Below, piece after piece: positions 1-6,288 of a DNA stretch of 10,495 nucleotides; position 1 is the first letter of the stretch, and each line of letters starts with the position of its first letter. Origin of the DNA: CAXMQS01 sp036446035 (lineage in GTDB: Bacteria > Actinomycetota > Acidimicrobiia > Spongiisociales > JAOTWH01); NCBI GenBank assembly GCA_036446035.1, contig JAZFSG010000066.1:1-10495 (forward strand), given 5' to 3'. The notes under the pieces were generated by a model. It was not told the origin of the DNA and made no database searches. It saw only the letters and a list, made by a program, of their open reading frames with translations. A program made the position numbers and the translations under genes.

Positions 1-558
1 GGGCATCAGCCGCGGGTGCGGATACGAGGAGACTCCGTCCTTGCTCACCTCGCGGCGGAATCCGTCAAGCTGGGGCTCATCGAAGCGGCGTTCGACATAG
101 CTGCGGGCATAGATGCCAGGAGAGGCATGGCCCTGGATGTAGAGAGCATCGCCGGACCGGCCATCTGCCTTGCCCCGGAAGAAGTGATTGAAGCCAATCT
201 CGTAGAGGAGAGAAGAAGAGGCATAGGTGGATAGGTGGCCGCCGATCCCGTCTGCCTCGTAGTTGGCCTTGATGACCATCGCCGCGGCGTTCCAGCGGAT
301 GTAGCGGCGGATGCGTCTCTCGAGCTTCTCGTCTCCCGGGTAGGCGGGCTCCGCCTCAGGGGGGATGGTGTTGATGTATGGCGTCTTGGTCGTCGTGGCT
401 ACGCCGATGTCTCGCTCCTGGCTGCGCTCGAGCAGCTTGGCCATGAGATACCTGGCACGCTGCGGTCCCTCGACGTCGATGACGCCGTCGAGGGAGTCGA
501 TCCATTCCTGGGTCTCGTCGGGATCGAGATCGGGGAGGTTGTCGTTGTGGTCATCCAT
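1..558 (-). CDS. aceE: Pyruvate dehydrogenase E1 component, homodimeric type (N-terminal part, runs off left edge)
   Basis: E1 of the pyruvate dehydrogenase complex decarboxylates pyruvate with thiamine diphosphate and passes the acetyl group to the lipoyl domain of E2. Only the first 186 codons are present; the homodimeric family is about 900 residues long. The fragment follows E. coli AceE closely (compared from memory): YINTIP (61-66), YPG...LERRIR..IRWNA (73-91), GGH (106-108), FNHFFR (123-128), QGHASPGIYAR (142-152), QLDGFR (163-168) and SSYPHPRLMP (177-186). His108 and His144 correspond to active-site histidines of the E. coli enzyme. The start is the ATG at 556-558; an in-frame stop at 571-573 excludes any start further upstream. 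There is no clear Shine-Dalgarno, so the mRNA may have a short leader or none. The gene lies 48 nt downstream of the protease gene on the same strand. The identification is secure, but nothing can be said about the missing C-terminal part. Confidence 0.95.
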   Translation of the reverse strand, partial: MDDHNDNLPDLDPDETQEWIDSLDGVIDVEGPQRARYLMAKLLERSQERDIGVATTTKTPYINTIPPEAEPAYPGDEKLERRIRRYIRWNAAAMVIKANYEADGIGGHLSTYASSSLLYEIGFNHFFRGKADGRSGDALYIQGHASPGIYARSYVERRFDEPQLDGFRREVSKDGVSSYPHPRLMP

Positions 559-580
559 GGGCGTTTGAGCCTATCGACAC

Positions 581-606
581 ACATCGTCCGATGTTCGGGG
601 TCCCGA
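581..606. promoter_or_regulatory. Two abutting dyads upstream of aceE (candidate operator)
   Basis: The spacer between the protease stop and the aceE ATG holds two back-to-back inverted repeats. The first is ACATCG-TC-CGATGT at 581-594 and the second is TCGGG-GT-CCCGA at 595-606. Their 2-nt centres are too tight for a good RNA hairpin, so a protein-binding site is more plausible than a terminator, and no T-run follows. On the minus strand a weak -10-like TAGGCT (573-568) lies between the dyads and the aceE start. Arms of 5-6 bp can occur by chance in GC-rich DNA, so this is only a candidate. Confidence 0.25.
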
Positions 607-1536
607 TCACAACGATCCGAGCTCGGCCGGGATCGCGTCAACGCTCACCAACTCCCCATCGCGCCAGACGGAAAGGGTCACGCGGCGGCGGACGTGGGCA
701 CCCGTCATCGCCGTCTGCAGATCACCGACCCCAGCAACCGGGTCCCCATCGATCGATACCACGATGTCCTCGGTTCGCAGGCCCGCTGCGGCGGCCGGGC
801 TGTCGGGAATGACCTCTGTCACCTCGACGCCCTCGCTCTGTTCCAGCGCCTCCACTGCTCGCGGCGGCAACGGTCGCATTCCTCCGACGAGGCCGAGGTA
901 CGCCCGACGAACGCGACCCTCTGAGATGAGGGTGGAGATGATGGATTGGGTTGTGGCGTTGATCGGCACGGCGAGCCCGAGCCCCTGGCCGATGGGTGCT
1001 CCGATCACCGCGGTGTTGACGCCGATAACTCTGCCCGAACTGTCGGCGAGCGCACCTCCCGAGTTGCCAGGGTGGAGCGCAGCGTCGGTCTGTATCACGT
1101 TCTCGACGAGGCGCGTGATTCGGCCGTCGTTGGTCGGGAGGGCCCTGCCGAGCGCGCTGACGACGCCGGCTGTCACCGTTCCAGGAAGGCCGAGGGGGCT
1201 GCCCACGGCGATGACAAGCTGGCCGACGGCGAGTTCGTCGGCGTCGCCGAAGTCAACGGGTTGCAGGGCTTCCGCACGGAGTCGGATCACTGCAAGATCT
1301 GACAATGGGTCCGCGCCGACGACCTCGAAATCGTGCTCGGTGCCGTCGGAGAGCCCGGCGTCGCCGGCCTTGACTCGGCCGACGACATGTGCAGAGGTCA
1401 CCGCGAAGCCGTCCGCAGCGATCACGAACCCCGAGCCGCTGCCGGGCCGATCGGGGAACGAGATGTGAAGGGCCGATGGCATGAGCCGCGACACCACCGT
1501 TGTCACCACCTGCGAGTAGGCGTCAAGAGCGTCCAT
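607..1536 (-). CDS. HtrA/Deg-like trypsin-family serine protease with C-terminal PDZ domain, no signal peptide
   Basis: This 309-residue S1C-family protease would degrade or process misfolded or regulatory proteins. The catalytic triad is complete: His50 in TSAHVV, Asp80 in PLSDLAVIRL and Ser159 in HPGNSGGAL. The protease domain covers about residues 14-207. A PDZ domain (about 212-305) follows, beginning RRAYLGLVGG and including DSPAAAAGLRTEDIVVSIDG. HtrA proteins are normally exported or membrane-anchored, but here the N-terminus (MDALDAYSQVVTTVVSRLMP) has no hydrophobic segment, so a cytoplasmic location is inferred. No usable Shine-Dalgarno precedes the ATG. A TACCAT at 1548-1543 lies 6 nt upstream of the ATG, which would fit a leaderless mRNA. 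The gene reads toward aceE, 48 nt away, and is divergent from the ABC transporter. The exact subfamily (DegP, DegQ or other) cannot be assigned. Confidence 0.93.
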   Translation of the reverse strand: MDALDAYSQVVTTVVSRLMPSALHISFPDRPGSGSGFVIAADGFAVTSAHVVGRVKAGDAGLSDGTEHDFEVVGADPLSDLAVIRLRAEALQPVDFGDADELAVGQLVIAVGSPLGLPGTVTAGVVSALGRALPTNDGRITRLVENVIQTDAALHPGNSGGALADSSGRVIGVNTAVIGAPIGQGLGLAVPINATTQSIISTLISEGRVRRAYLGLVGGMRPLPPRAVEALEQSEGVEVTEVIPDSPAAAAGLRTEDIVVSIDGDPVAGVGDLQTAMTGAHVRRRVTLSVWRDGELVSVDAIPAELGSL

Positions 1537-1610
1537 TTCACGATGGTACGGAGGGGTGAAAACAACGCGGCAGGCGGCGCTTCTACCATTCCCATCCCTG
1601 GGGAGCCTCT
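1537..1610. promoter_or_regulatory. Divergent intergenic region between the protease and ABC exporter genes
   Basis: These 74 nt must carry the start signals for both directions. TANNNT-type hexamers occur on both strands: TACCAT on minus at 1548-1543 (6 nt before the protease ATG) and TACCAT on plus at 1584-1589 (21 nt before the ABC ATG). I see no convincing -35 element at proper spacing for either. A GGGGAG at 1600-1605 is the Shine-Dalgarno for the plus-strand gene. The promoters are inferred from gene orientation and these weak hexamers. Confidence 0.4.
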
Positions 1611-3425
1611 ATGTCGGAACAGATGGAATCAATTCGAGTTGTCCTGCGCGAAGGGTTCGCCCACGTCGGGCGGCTGCTGCGCGCCCACAAGTGGGCGTTC
1701 ACGCTCGCGGCTTCGGGAGCGATTGCCTTCGCCACCTCGATCGTTGTGGCGGCGGTCGTCATCGGTCGAGTCTCGGAAGAGCTCATCATCCCCGTGCTCG
1801 ACGGCGGAGAACCTCTCGAGAATCGCTGGATAGGGGCGGTGTTGGCCATCGGAGCCGTCGCTCTGTTCAAGGGTCTCGGCATCATCCTGCGTCGCACTGC
1901 GGCAGGTTGGCTGCAGTTCCGCAGCCAGGCCGACATGCGGTATCGGCTCATCGCTCATCAGCTCGGTCTGAAGCTCTCATGGTTCAATCGCCAGAGCACG
2001 GGCGACCTGCTGGCGGTGACCGAAACCGATGCCCGCCAGGCCACCTTCATCTTGGCGCCCCTCCCCTTCGCCACCGGGGCCACCGTGTTGCTTGTCATCA
2101 CAACGGCAATCGTGACGATGATCGACGTCTGGATGGGCCTGCTGGCGATCAGCTTTCTCGTCGTGACCATCGTGATCGACGTGTTCGGGACCCGAAGGGT
2201 CTTCGCCGACTTCGAGAAGGTGCAGCAAACGCGGGGCAAGGTCTCGGGGCTTGCTCACGAGAGCTTCGATGGCGCTCTAACCGTCAAGTCCCTCGGTCGC
2301 GAGGATTACGAGACGGAGCGGATGAGGCAGGCATCCGATGGCTTGCGCGACGACATCATCGTTGTCACCAGGATCTGGGCCTTCTATCGGGCCATCGTCG
2401 AGAGCCTTCCGACAGCAACGATCATCGTTCTGTTGGTGGTCGGGGTGGTTCGCATCAACAGCGGGGACCTCGGTTCCGGCGATCTCATCACGGTCACCTA
2501 CCTCGTCTCGTTGCTGACGTGGCCCATTCGCATGATCGCCTTCGTGTTGTGGGACATGAGCGAGAGCCTTGCCGGCTGGCGCAGGGTGGAGAGGATTCTC
2601 GAAGTAGGCGAGTTCGTAGAACACGGAAGCCTCATGGCGACACCCGCAGATTCCGGTGCTGCCGTTGCCGGAGACGAGGTTGCCTTCGGTTACGTCCCCG
2701 AGGAGCGGATCCTGTCAGATGTGCGCTGGGACATCCCGGCAGGAAGGACCATCGCAGTTGTCGGAGCGACAGGGTCCGGGAAGTCGACGCTCGCCATGCT
2801 GTTGGCGCGTCTGTGGGACCCAGACACGGGCGAGATCAGCCTCGACGGACGCGACCTCAGAGCCTTTGCCCGTTCCGAGTTGCCTCGAGAGGTCGCCTTC
2901 GTTGCCCAGGAGTCCTTCCTCTTCGACGACGACGTCACGGGCAACATCGCTCTCGGCGGGAAGAGCGGCAGCGAAGCGGTGCAGACCGCCGCCAGGCTGG
3001 CTGTCGCCGATGAGTTCATCGCCGAGCTACCGCATGGCTTCGAAACCCAACTCGGTGAACGAGGAACCACGTTGTCTGGCGGGCAGCGACAGCGCATTGC
3101 CTTGGCTCGAGCGCTGGTACGGAGGCCACGCCTGCTCATCCTCGACGACGCCACCTCGTCCGTCGATTCGTCCGTCGAGACCGAGATCCTCCGCGGCCTG
3201 AAGCGGGCCGACCTTCCATCGACGGTCGTCATCGTGGCGCACCGGCGGTCCTCGATCATGCTGGCAGACGAAATTGTCTTCCTTGCCGACGGCCGCATCC
3301 GCGCCCACGGAACCCACGACGAGCTACTGGCAGCAGAGCCGGGGTACGCCAGGCTTCTGGAGGCCTATGAGGAGGACCTGGCGCGCCGCGACGAAGAACG
3401 CCAACAAGCGGAGGCGGTGACATGA
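1611..3425 (+). CDS. Heterodimeric ABC exporter half-transporter, subunit 1 (degenerate Walker B)
   Basis: This 604-residue half-transporter has an N-terminal membrane domain (hydrophobic segments near 28-52, 74-93, 150-170, 173-193, 258-282 and 290-312) fused to a nucleotide-binding domain (about 350-585). It would export lipids, drugs or peptides across the inner membrane; the substrate cannot be read from sequence. ATPase motifs are Walker A GATGSGKST (385-393), Q-loop Gln433, signature LSGGQ (488-492), Walker B ILDDATSSVD (510-519) and H-loop His544. The catalytic Glu after the Walker B Asp is replaced by Asp513. That is the hallmark of the degenerate-site subunit in heterodimeric exporters such as TM287/288 and BmrCD. 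The ATG at 1611 follows GGGGAG at 1600-1605. The stop overlaps the start of the next half-transporter by 4 nt, so the two are translationally coupled and presumably form one dimer. Confidence 0.95.
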   Translation: MSEQMESIRVVLREGFAHVGRLLRAHKWAFTLAASGAIAFATSIVVAAVVIGRVSEELIIPVLDGGEPLENRWIGAVLAIGAVALFKGLGIILRRTAAGWLQFRSQADMRYRLIAHQLGLKLSWFNRQSTGDLLAVTETDARQATFILAPLPFATGATVLLVITTAIVTMIDVWMGLLAISFLVVTIVIDVFGTRRVFADFEKVQQTRGKVSGLAHESFDGALTVKSLGREDYETERMRQASDGLRDDIIVVTRIWAFYRAIVESLPTATIIVLLVVGVVRINSGDLGSGDLITVTYLVSLLTWPIRMIAFVLWDMSESLAGWRRVERILEVGEFVEHGSLMATPADSGAAVAGDEVAFGYVPEERILSDVRWDIPAGRTIAVVGATGSGKSTLAMLLARLWDPDTGEISLDGRDLRAFARSELPREVAFVAQESFLFDDDVTGNIALGGKSGSEAVQTAARLAVADEFIAELPHGFETQLGERGTTLSGGQRQRIALARALVRRPRLLILDDATSSVDSSVETEILRGLKRADLPSTVVIVAHRRSSIMLADEIVFLADGRIRAHGTHDELLAAEPGYARLLEAYEEDLARRDEERQQAEAVT

Positions 3426-5179
3426 GCGACATCGCAACTCGCACTGCCCTGCGCCGGGTGTTCGGCATCGCGCCCGCTCTAGTGAAGGGACTCTGGCTGA
3501 CCCTGGGCCTCTTCACCATCGGCACGACCATGCAGATCATCGTGCCCGTCGTGGTGCAACAGGTCATCGACTACGAGGTGCTCGATCCCGATGGCGTCGA
3601 TATCGAGGGTGTCTTGTGGCGCGGCGGCATTGCACTCATCGTGGTGGTCGTTGCTGCTTTTGCTGCCAAGTTGGCGTTTGTCCGGCTGGCGATCGCCGCC
3701 GCTACCGGCCTGTCAGATCTGCGGGTCGCAACCTTTCGCCACCTGCATCGGCTATCGATGCTCCACGTACAGGGCGAGCGCCGCGGCGCCCTCGTCGCCA
3801 GGGTCACATCTGATATCGCCACCATCCAGGACTTCATGGAGTGGGGCGGCGTCGGTCTGGTGATCGGCATCTCCCAGGTGCTCCTCGCCGTCGGCGTCAT
3901 GGTGTTCTACAGATGGCAGCTGGCCCTCTTGGTCGTCCTTGGGGTGCTCATCTACGTGCTGCTCGTTGCCTGGTTCCAGAAGATCCTGTCTCGAGCACAC
4001 GACAAGGTCCGGCTACGCGTCGCTGACGCGCTGGCGGCTATGGGCGAGGCGATATCGGGCCTGGAAGCGGTGCGAGCATTTGGGGCCGAGGATGCGACCC
4101 TCTCCAAGGTCTCCAAGACGCTCGATGCTCAGTTCGAAGAGGAGTTCCGCACGGGACGGTTAGGGGCCTTCTTGTTCTCGTCGGCCGAAGTCTTCGCCGG
4201 GGCCATCACCGCAAGCGTTGTCGGTGTCGGGGTGTGGCTGGGGGCGGCCGAGGGCGTGACCGCCGGCACCCTTGTTGCCTTCCTCTTCCTGGTCAACCTT
4301 CTCGTAGATCCGGTCCAGCTGCTCGTGGAGACCCTCGACCAGGCTCAGACCGCCGGAGCCGGCATCCGGCGGATTCTGGATGTGCTCGACACCGAGGTAG
4401 ATGTGCCCGACCCCGTCGACGGAGTTGACCTTCCTCCGGGGCGTCTCGAGGTTGCCATCGAGGGCGTGCGGTTCCGCTACCCGACCGGCGATGACGTTCT
4501 GTCAGAAGTGGATGCCCACATCGGCGCAGGGGCACGGGTCGCCGTTGTCGGCGAGACCGGCAGCGGCAAGACCACCTTCGCCAAGCTGGTGACTCGACTG
4601 CTTGATCCGGCAGAAGGTCGCGTGCGGGTTGGGGGGGTCTCGGCTGACGAGATCAAGTTCTCGAGCCTGCGCCGCCGTGTCGCCTTCGTGCCCCAGGAGG
4701 GCTTCCTCTTCGACACGACTGTCGCCAACAACGTCCGCTACGGGAAGCCAGACGCCAGCGATGCCGAGATCCTGGCGGCTTTCGACGACCTCGGGCTCGG
4801 CGACTGGGTACAGGGATTGCCAAATGGCGTCGACACAGAGGTAGGGGAGCGCGGTGGCAATGTCTCTGCCGGGGAGCGCCAGCTGGTGGCCCTGACTCGG
4901 GCCTGGATCACCGATCCCGATCTGCTCGTGCTCGATGAGGCGACGTCGGCGGTCGACCCAGCCCTCGAGGTCCAACTGCGGAGGGCCATCGAGCGCCTGA
5001 CAGGCGGCAGGACCTCCATCACTGTCGCTCACCGACTGTCGACTGCCGAAGCTTCGGATGAGATCTTCGTCTTCGACGCCGGTCGTCTGGTTGAGAGGGG
5101 GGGCCACGCCGCTCTTGTTGACGCCGGGGGCGTATACGCCTCTCTCCATGCAGACTGGGCATCGAGCACCTCTACCTGA
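3422..5179 (+). CDS. Heterodimeric ABC exporter half-transporter, subunit 2 (consensus Walker B, degenerate signature)
   Basis: This 585-residue partner has hydrophobic segments near 20-45, 66-92, 141-162, 165-186, 248-276 and 280-300, then a nucleotide-binding domain from about 343. Motifs are Walker A GETGSGKTT (377-385), Q-loop Gln425, Walker B LLVLDEATSAVD (501-512) with the normal catalytic Glu506, and H-loop His537. The signature is VSAGE (481-485) instead of LSGGQ. In a head-to-tail dimer this weak signature faces subunit 1's Asp-type Walker B, giving one degenerate ATP site. Subunit 1's LSGGQ faces Glu506 and gives the single hydrolytic site. The ATG lies in an ATGA overlap with the upstream stop, and GGAGG at 3410-3414 sits 7 nt before it. 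The substrate is unknown. Confidence 0.95.
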   Translation: MSDIATRTALRRVFGIAPALVKGLWLTLGLFTIGTTMQIIVPVVVQQVIDYEVLDPDGVDIEGVLWRGGIALIVVVVAAFAAKLAFVRLAIAAATGLSDLRVATFRHLHRLSMLHVQGERRGALVARVTSDIATIQDFMEWGGVGLVIGISQVLLAVGVMVFYRWQLALLVVLGVLIYVLLVAWFQKILSRAHDKVRLRVADALAAMGEAISGLEAVRAFGAEDATLSKVSKTLDAQFEEEFRTGRLGAFLFSSAEVFAGAITASVVGVGVWLGAAEGVTAGTLVAFLFLVNLLVDPVQLLVETLDQAQTAGAGIRRILDVLDTEVDVPDPVDGVDLPPGRLEVAIEGVRFRYPTGDDVLSEVDAHIGAGARVAVVGETGSGKTTFAKLVTRLLDPAEGRVRVGGVSADEIKFSSLRRRVAFVPQEGFLFDTTVANNVRYGKPDASDAEILAAFDDLGLGDWVQGLPNGVDTEVGERGGNVSAGERQLVALTRAWITDPDLLVLDEATSAVDPALEVQLRRAIERLTGGRTSITVAHRLSTAEASDEIFVFDAGRLVERGGHAALVDAGGVYASLHADWASSTST

Positions 5180-5223
5180 GCACCGCTTCAGTATCAGCCG
5201 GCAGGAGCCGATGCAGGTAGACA

Positions 5224-5610
5224 ATGGCAGTCGAAGCAACCATCCTCGTCATCGAGGACGAGGAGTTCACGGAACGGGTGATCCGTGCAGCTCTGCGCGA
5301 CCGTCCCTTTGAGATCTTCGCCGCCAACAATGGCGAGGTCGGCTACGAAATGCTCAAGGATCTCCGCCCGGACGTGCTGTTGCTCGACCTTTCGCTGCCC
5401 GGCAAGGACGGCTGGGAGGTTCTCGAGGACATGCGTCGGGACCCGGCGTTGCAGTCGATTCCGGTCATCATCGTTAGCGCCCAGGGGCGGTCCGCCGTCG
5501 AGGCCAGGGCGGCCGATCTCGACATCTCGGCTCTAATCAACAAACCGTTTCGGGTTCCTGAACTCCGCCAAGCCGTGGATATGGTGCTCGGCGCCGCCGA
5601 AGTCGCCTGA
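5224..5610 (+). CDS. Single-domain response regulator (CheY-like receiver)
   Basis: The 128-residue protein is only a receiver domain, with no DNA-binding or enzymatic output domain. The acidic pocket is Glu11-Asp12-Glu13 (VIEDEE), the phosphoacceptor is Asp55 in VLLLDLSLPG, the switch Ser is Ser85 in IIVSAQG, and the conserved Lys is Lys107 in NKPF. It should be phosphorylated by a histidine kinase and act through protein contacts, either in a phosphorelay or on an unknown target. No kinase gene is in the window. It lies 44 nt downstream of the ABC exporter genes on the same strand, so it may share their transcript. The ATG at 5224 is preceded by a modest GCAGGTAG (5213-5220). The fold assignment is firm; the role is unknown. 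Confidence 0.9.
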   Translation: MAVEATILVIEDEEFTERVIRAALRDRPFEIFAANNGEVGYEMLKDLRPDVLLLDLSLPGKDGWEVLEDMRRDPALQSIPVIIVSAQGRSAVEARAADLDISALINKPFRVPELRQAVDMVLGAAEVA

Positions 5611-5764
5611 TCCATAATTCGGTCTGTGACTCCGTATCTGTCGCTACCCTATGCCCCTGCCTAGGGCACTCGCCCCGCTCACATTTCCGTCCCAACGTGC
5701 TGCGGTTCGAGTCGTGTTGATGCGATGGGACGGACGGCTTAGGCCGCGATTCAGAAGGAATTGA
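5611..5764 (+). promoter_or_regulatory. Intergenic leader/promoter region upstream of the RRM gene
   Basis: This 154-nt gap contains no plausible gene. Its AT content looks somewhat higher near 5611-5650. A weak promoter candidate is TTGATG (5717-5722) with a 17-nt spacer to TAGGCC (5740-5745). A short TGCCC/GGGCA inverted repeat lies at 5652-5668 but has no T-run and is not a convincing terminator. Bacterial RRM and cold-shock genes often have long leaders, but I see no CspA-type cold box. Confidence 0.3.
5753..5759 (+). promoter_or_regulatory. Strong Shine-Dalgarno (AGAAGGA) for the RRM gene
   Basis: AGAAGGA ends 5 nt before the ATG at 5765. It fixes the RRM start and is among the best ribosome binding sites in the window. 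Confidence 0.75.
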
Positions 5765-6010
5765 ATGAACATCTATGTTGGGAATCTTCCCTTTTCCACC
5801 ACCAACGCCGACCTAGAGGACCTTTTCGGTCAGCATGGCTCGGTCATGTCGGCTGCGGTCATCATGGACCGTGACACCGGTCGCTCGCGGGGCTTCGGCT
5901 TCGTCGAGATGGGCAGTGACGATGAGGCTCGCGCCGCCATCGAATCACTCGCCGGACACGACATGGGGGGCCGTCCACTTACGGTCAACGAAGCAAAGCC
6001 TCGTCGCTAG
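5765..6010 (+). CDS. Small RNA-binding protein with a single RRM domain
   Basis: This 81-residue protein is one RNA recognition motif, beta-alpha-beta-beta-alpha-beta. RNP2 is IYVGNL (3-8) and RNP1 is RGFGFVEM (42-49), preceded by the usual DRDTGRSRG loop. The aromatic residues that stack on RNA bases are Tyr4, Phe44 and Phe46; the last RNP1 position is Met49 where Phe or Tyr is common. The protein resembles the bacterial Rbp proteins of cyanobacteria and other phyla, but it stops soon after the RRM (NEAKPRR) and lacks a glycine-rich tail. It probably binds single-stranded RNA in the cytoplasm and may affect mRNA stability or translation. The IF-1-like gene starts 6 nt downstream, so the two are almost certainly co-transcribed. 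Confidence 0.93.
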   Translation: MNIYVGNLPFSTTNADLEDLFGQHGSVMSAAVIMDRDTGRSRGFGFVEMGSDDEARAAIESLAGHDMGGRPLTVNEAKPRR

Positions 6011-6016
6011 GCGACC

Positions 6017-6238
6017 ATGGCGAATGAAGACGTCGTTCGGGCGGCAGGCACCGTCGTCGCTACGTTGCGCAACGCAACGTTCAAAGTGAAGACAGATGCC
6101 GGGCTCGAGGTCATCGCCAAAGCATCCGGCAAAATGCGCCGGGGGCGACTGATCCGGATCATCCCGGGCGACCGAGTCGAGGTCGAGGTTTCGACATATG
6201 ACCCCACGCGGGGCCGAATCATCTGGCGACACCGCTGA
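6017..6238 (+). CDS. infA: IF-1-like translation initiation factor, probable second IF-1
   Basis: IF-1 is an OB-fold protein that occupies the ribosomal A site during initiation. This 73-residue protein matches the family in length and pattern: GTVVATLRNATFKV (11-24), SGKMR (37-41), IRIIPGDRVEVEV (46-58) and YDPTRGRI (61-68). It departs from canonical bacterial InfA where that is most conserved. The usual AHISGKMR reads AKASGKMR (34-41), and the following stretch RRGRLIRI is one residue longer than the usual form and lacks its Tyr. Canonical infA normally sits beside rpmJ and rpsM in the ribosomal cluster; here it follows an RRM gene by 6 nt and has no strong Shine-Dalgarno of its own. I infer an accessory IF-1 paralogue translated by coupling. 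Whether the genome has another infA cannot be seen here. The fold assignment is firm. Confidence 0.85.
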   Translation: MANEDVVRAAGTVVATLRNATFKVKTDAGLEVIAKASGKMRRGRLIRIIPGDRVEVEVSTYDPTRGRIIWRHR

Positions 6239-6258
6239 CCGAGCTTCGAAAACGAAGA

Positions 6259-6288
6259 GAGAAACGGCGCCTTCGGGCGCCGTTTCTC
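6259..6288. terminator. Bidirectional hairpin terminator between convergent operons
   Basis: There is a perfect 13-bp stem, GAGAAACGGCGCC (6259-6271) with GGCGCCGTTTCTC (6276-6288), closed by a TTCG tetraloop. The plus-strand T-tract is short (ATTT). On the minus strand the hairpin is followed by TCTTCGTTTTCG. It lies 20 nt after the IF-1-like stop, and the pyrD stop codon (6287-6289) overlaps the stem, so one element ends both converging transcripts. A smaller CTTCG-AAAA-CGAAG hairpin is next to it at 6244-6257. Confidence 0.85.

Noticed and set aside
235..924. A 229-codon plus-strand frame across the aceE/protease junction
   Set aside because: It runs antisense to two well-supported genes and across their spacer, with no family motif.
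764..1468. A 234-codon open frame antisense to the protease
   Set aside because: The composition is Ser/Pro/Ala/Arg-rich with no domain, while the opposite strand has an intact catalytic triad and a PDZ domain.
1556..3013. A 485-codon open frame overlapping the first ABC gene on the same strand
   Set aside because: It is Arg/His/Gly-rich with no recognisable motif and lies over a gene with all the ABC motifs. It is a by-product of GC-rich codon use.
4502..5239. A 245-codon minus-strand frame opposite the second ABC gene
   Set aside because: It mirrors the conserved ATPase domain codons and has no independent support.
5652..5668. TGCCC/GGGCA inverted repeat as a terminator after the response regulator
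   Set aside because: The stem is only 5 bp with a 7-nt loop and no T-run follows; it could easily occur by chance.
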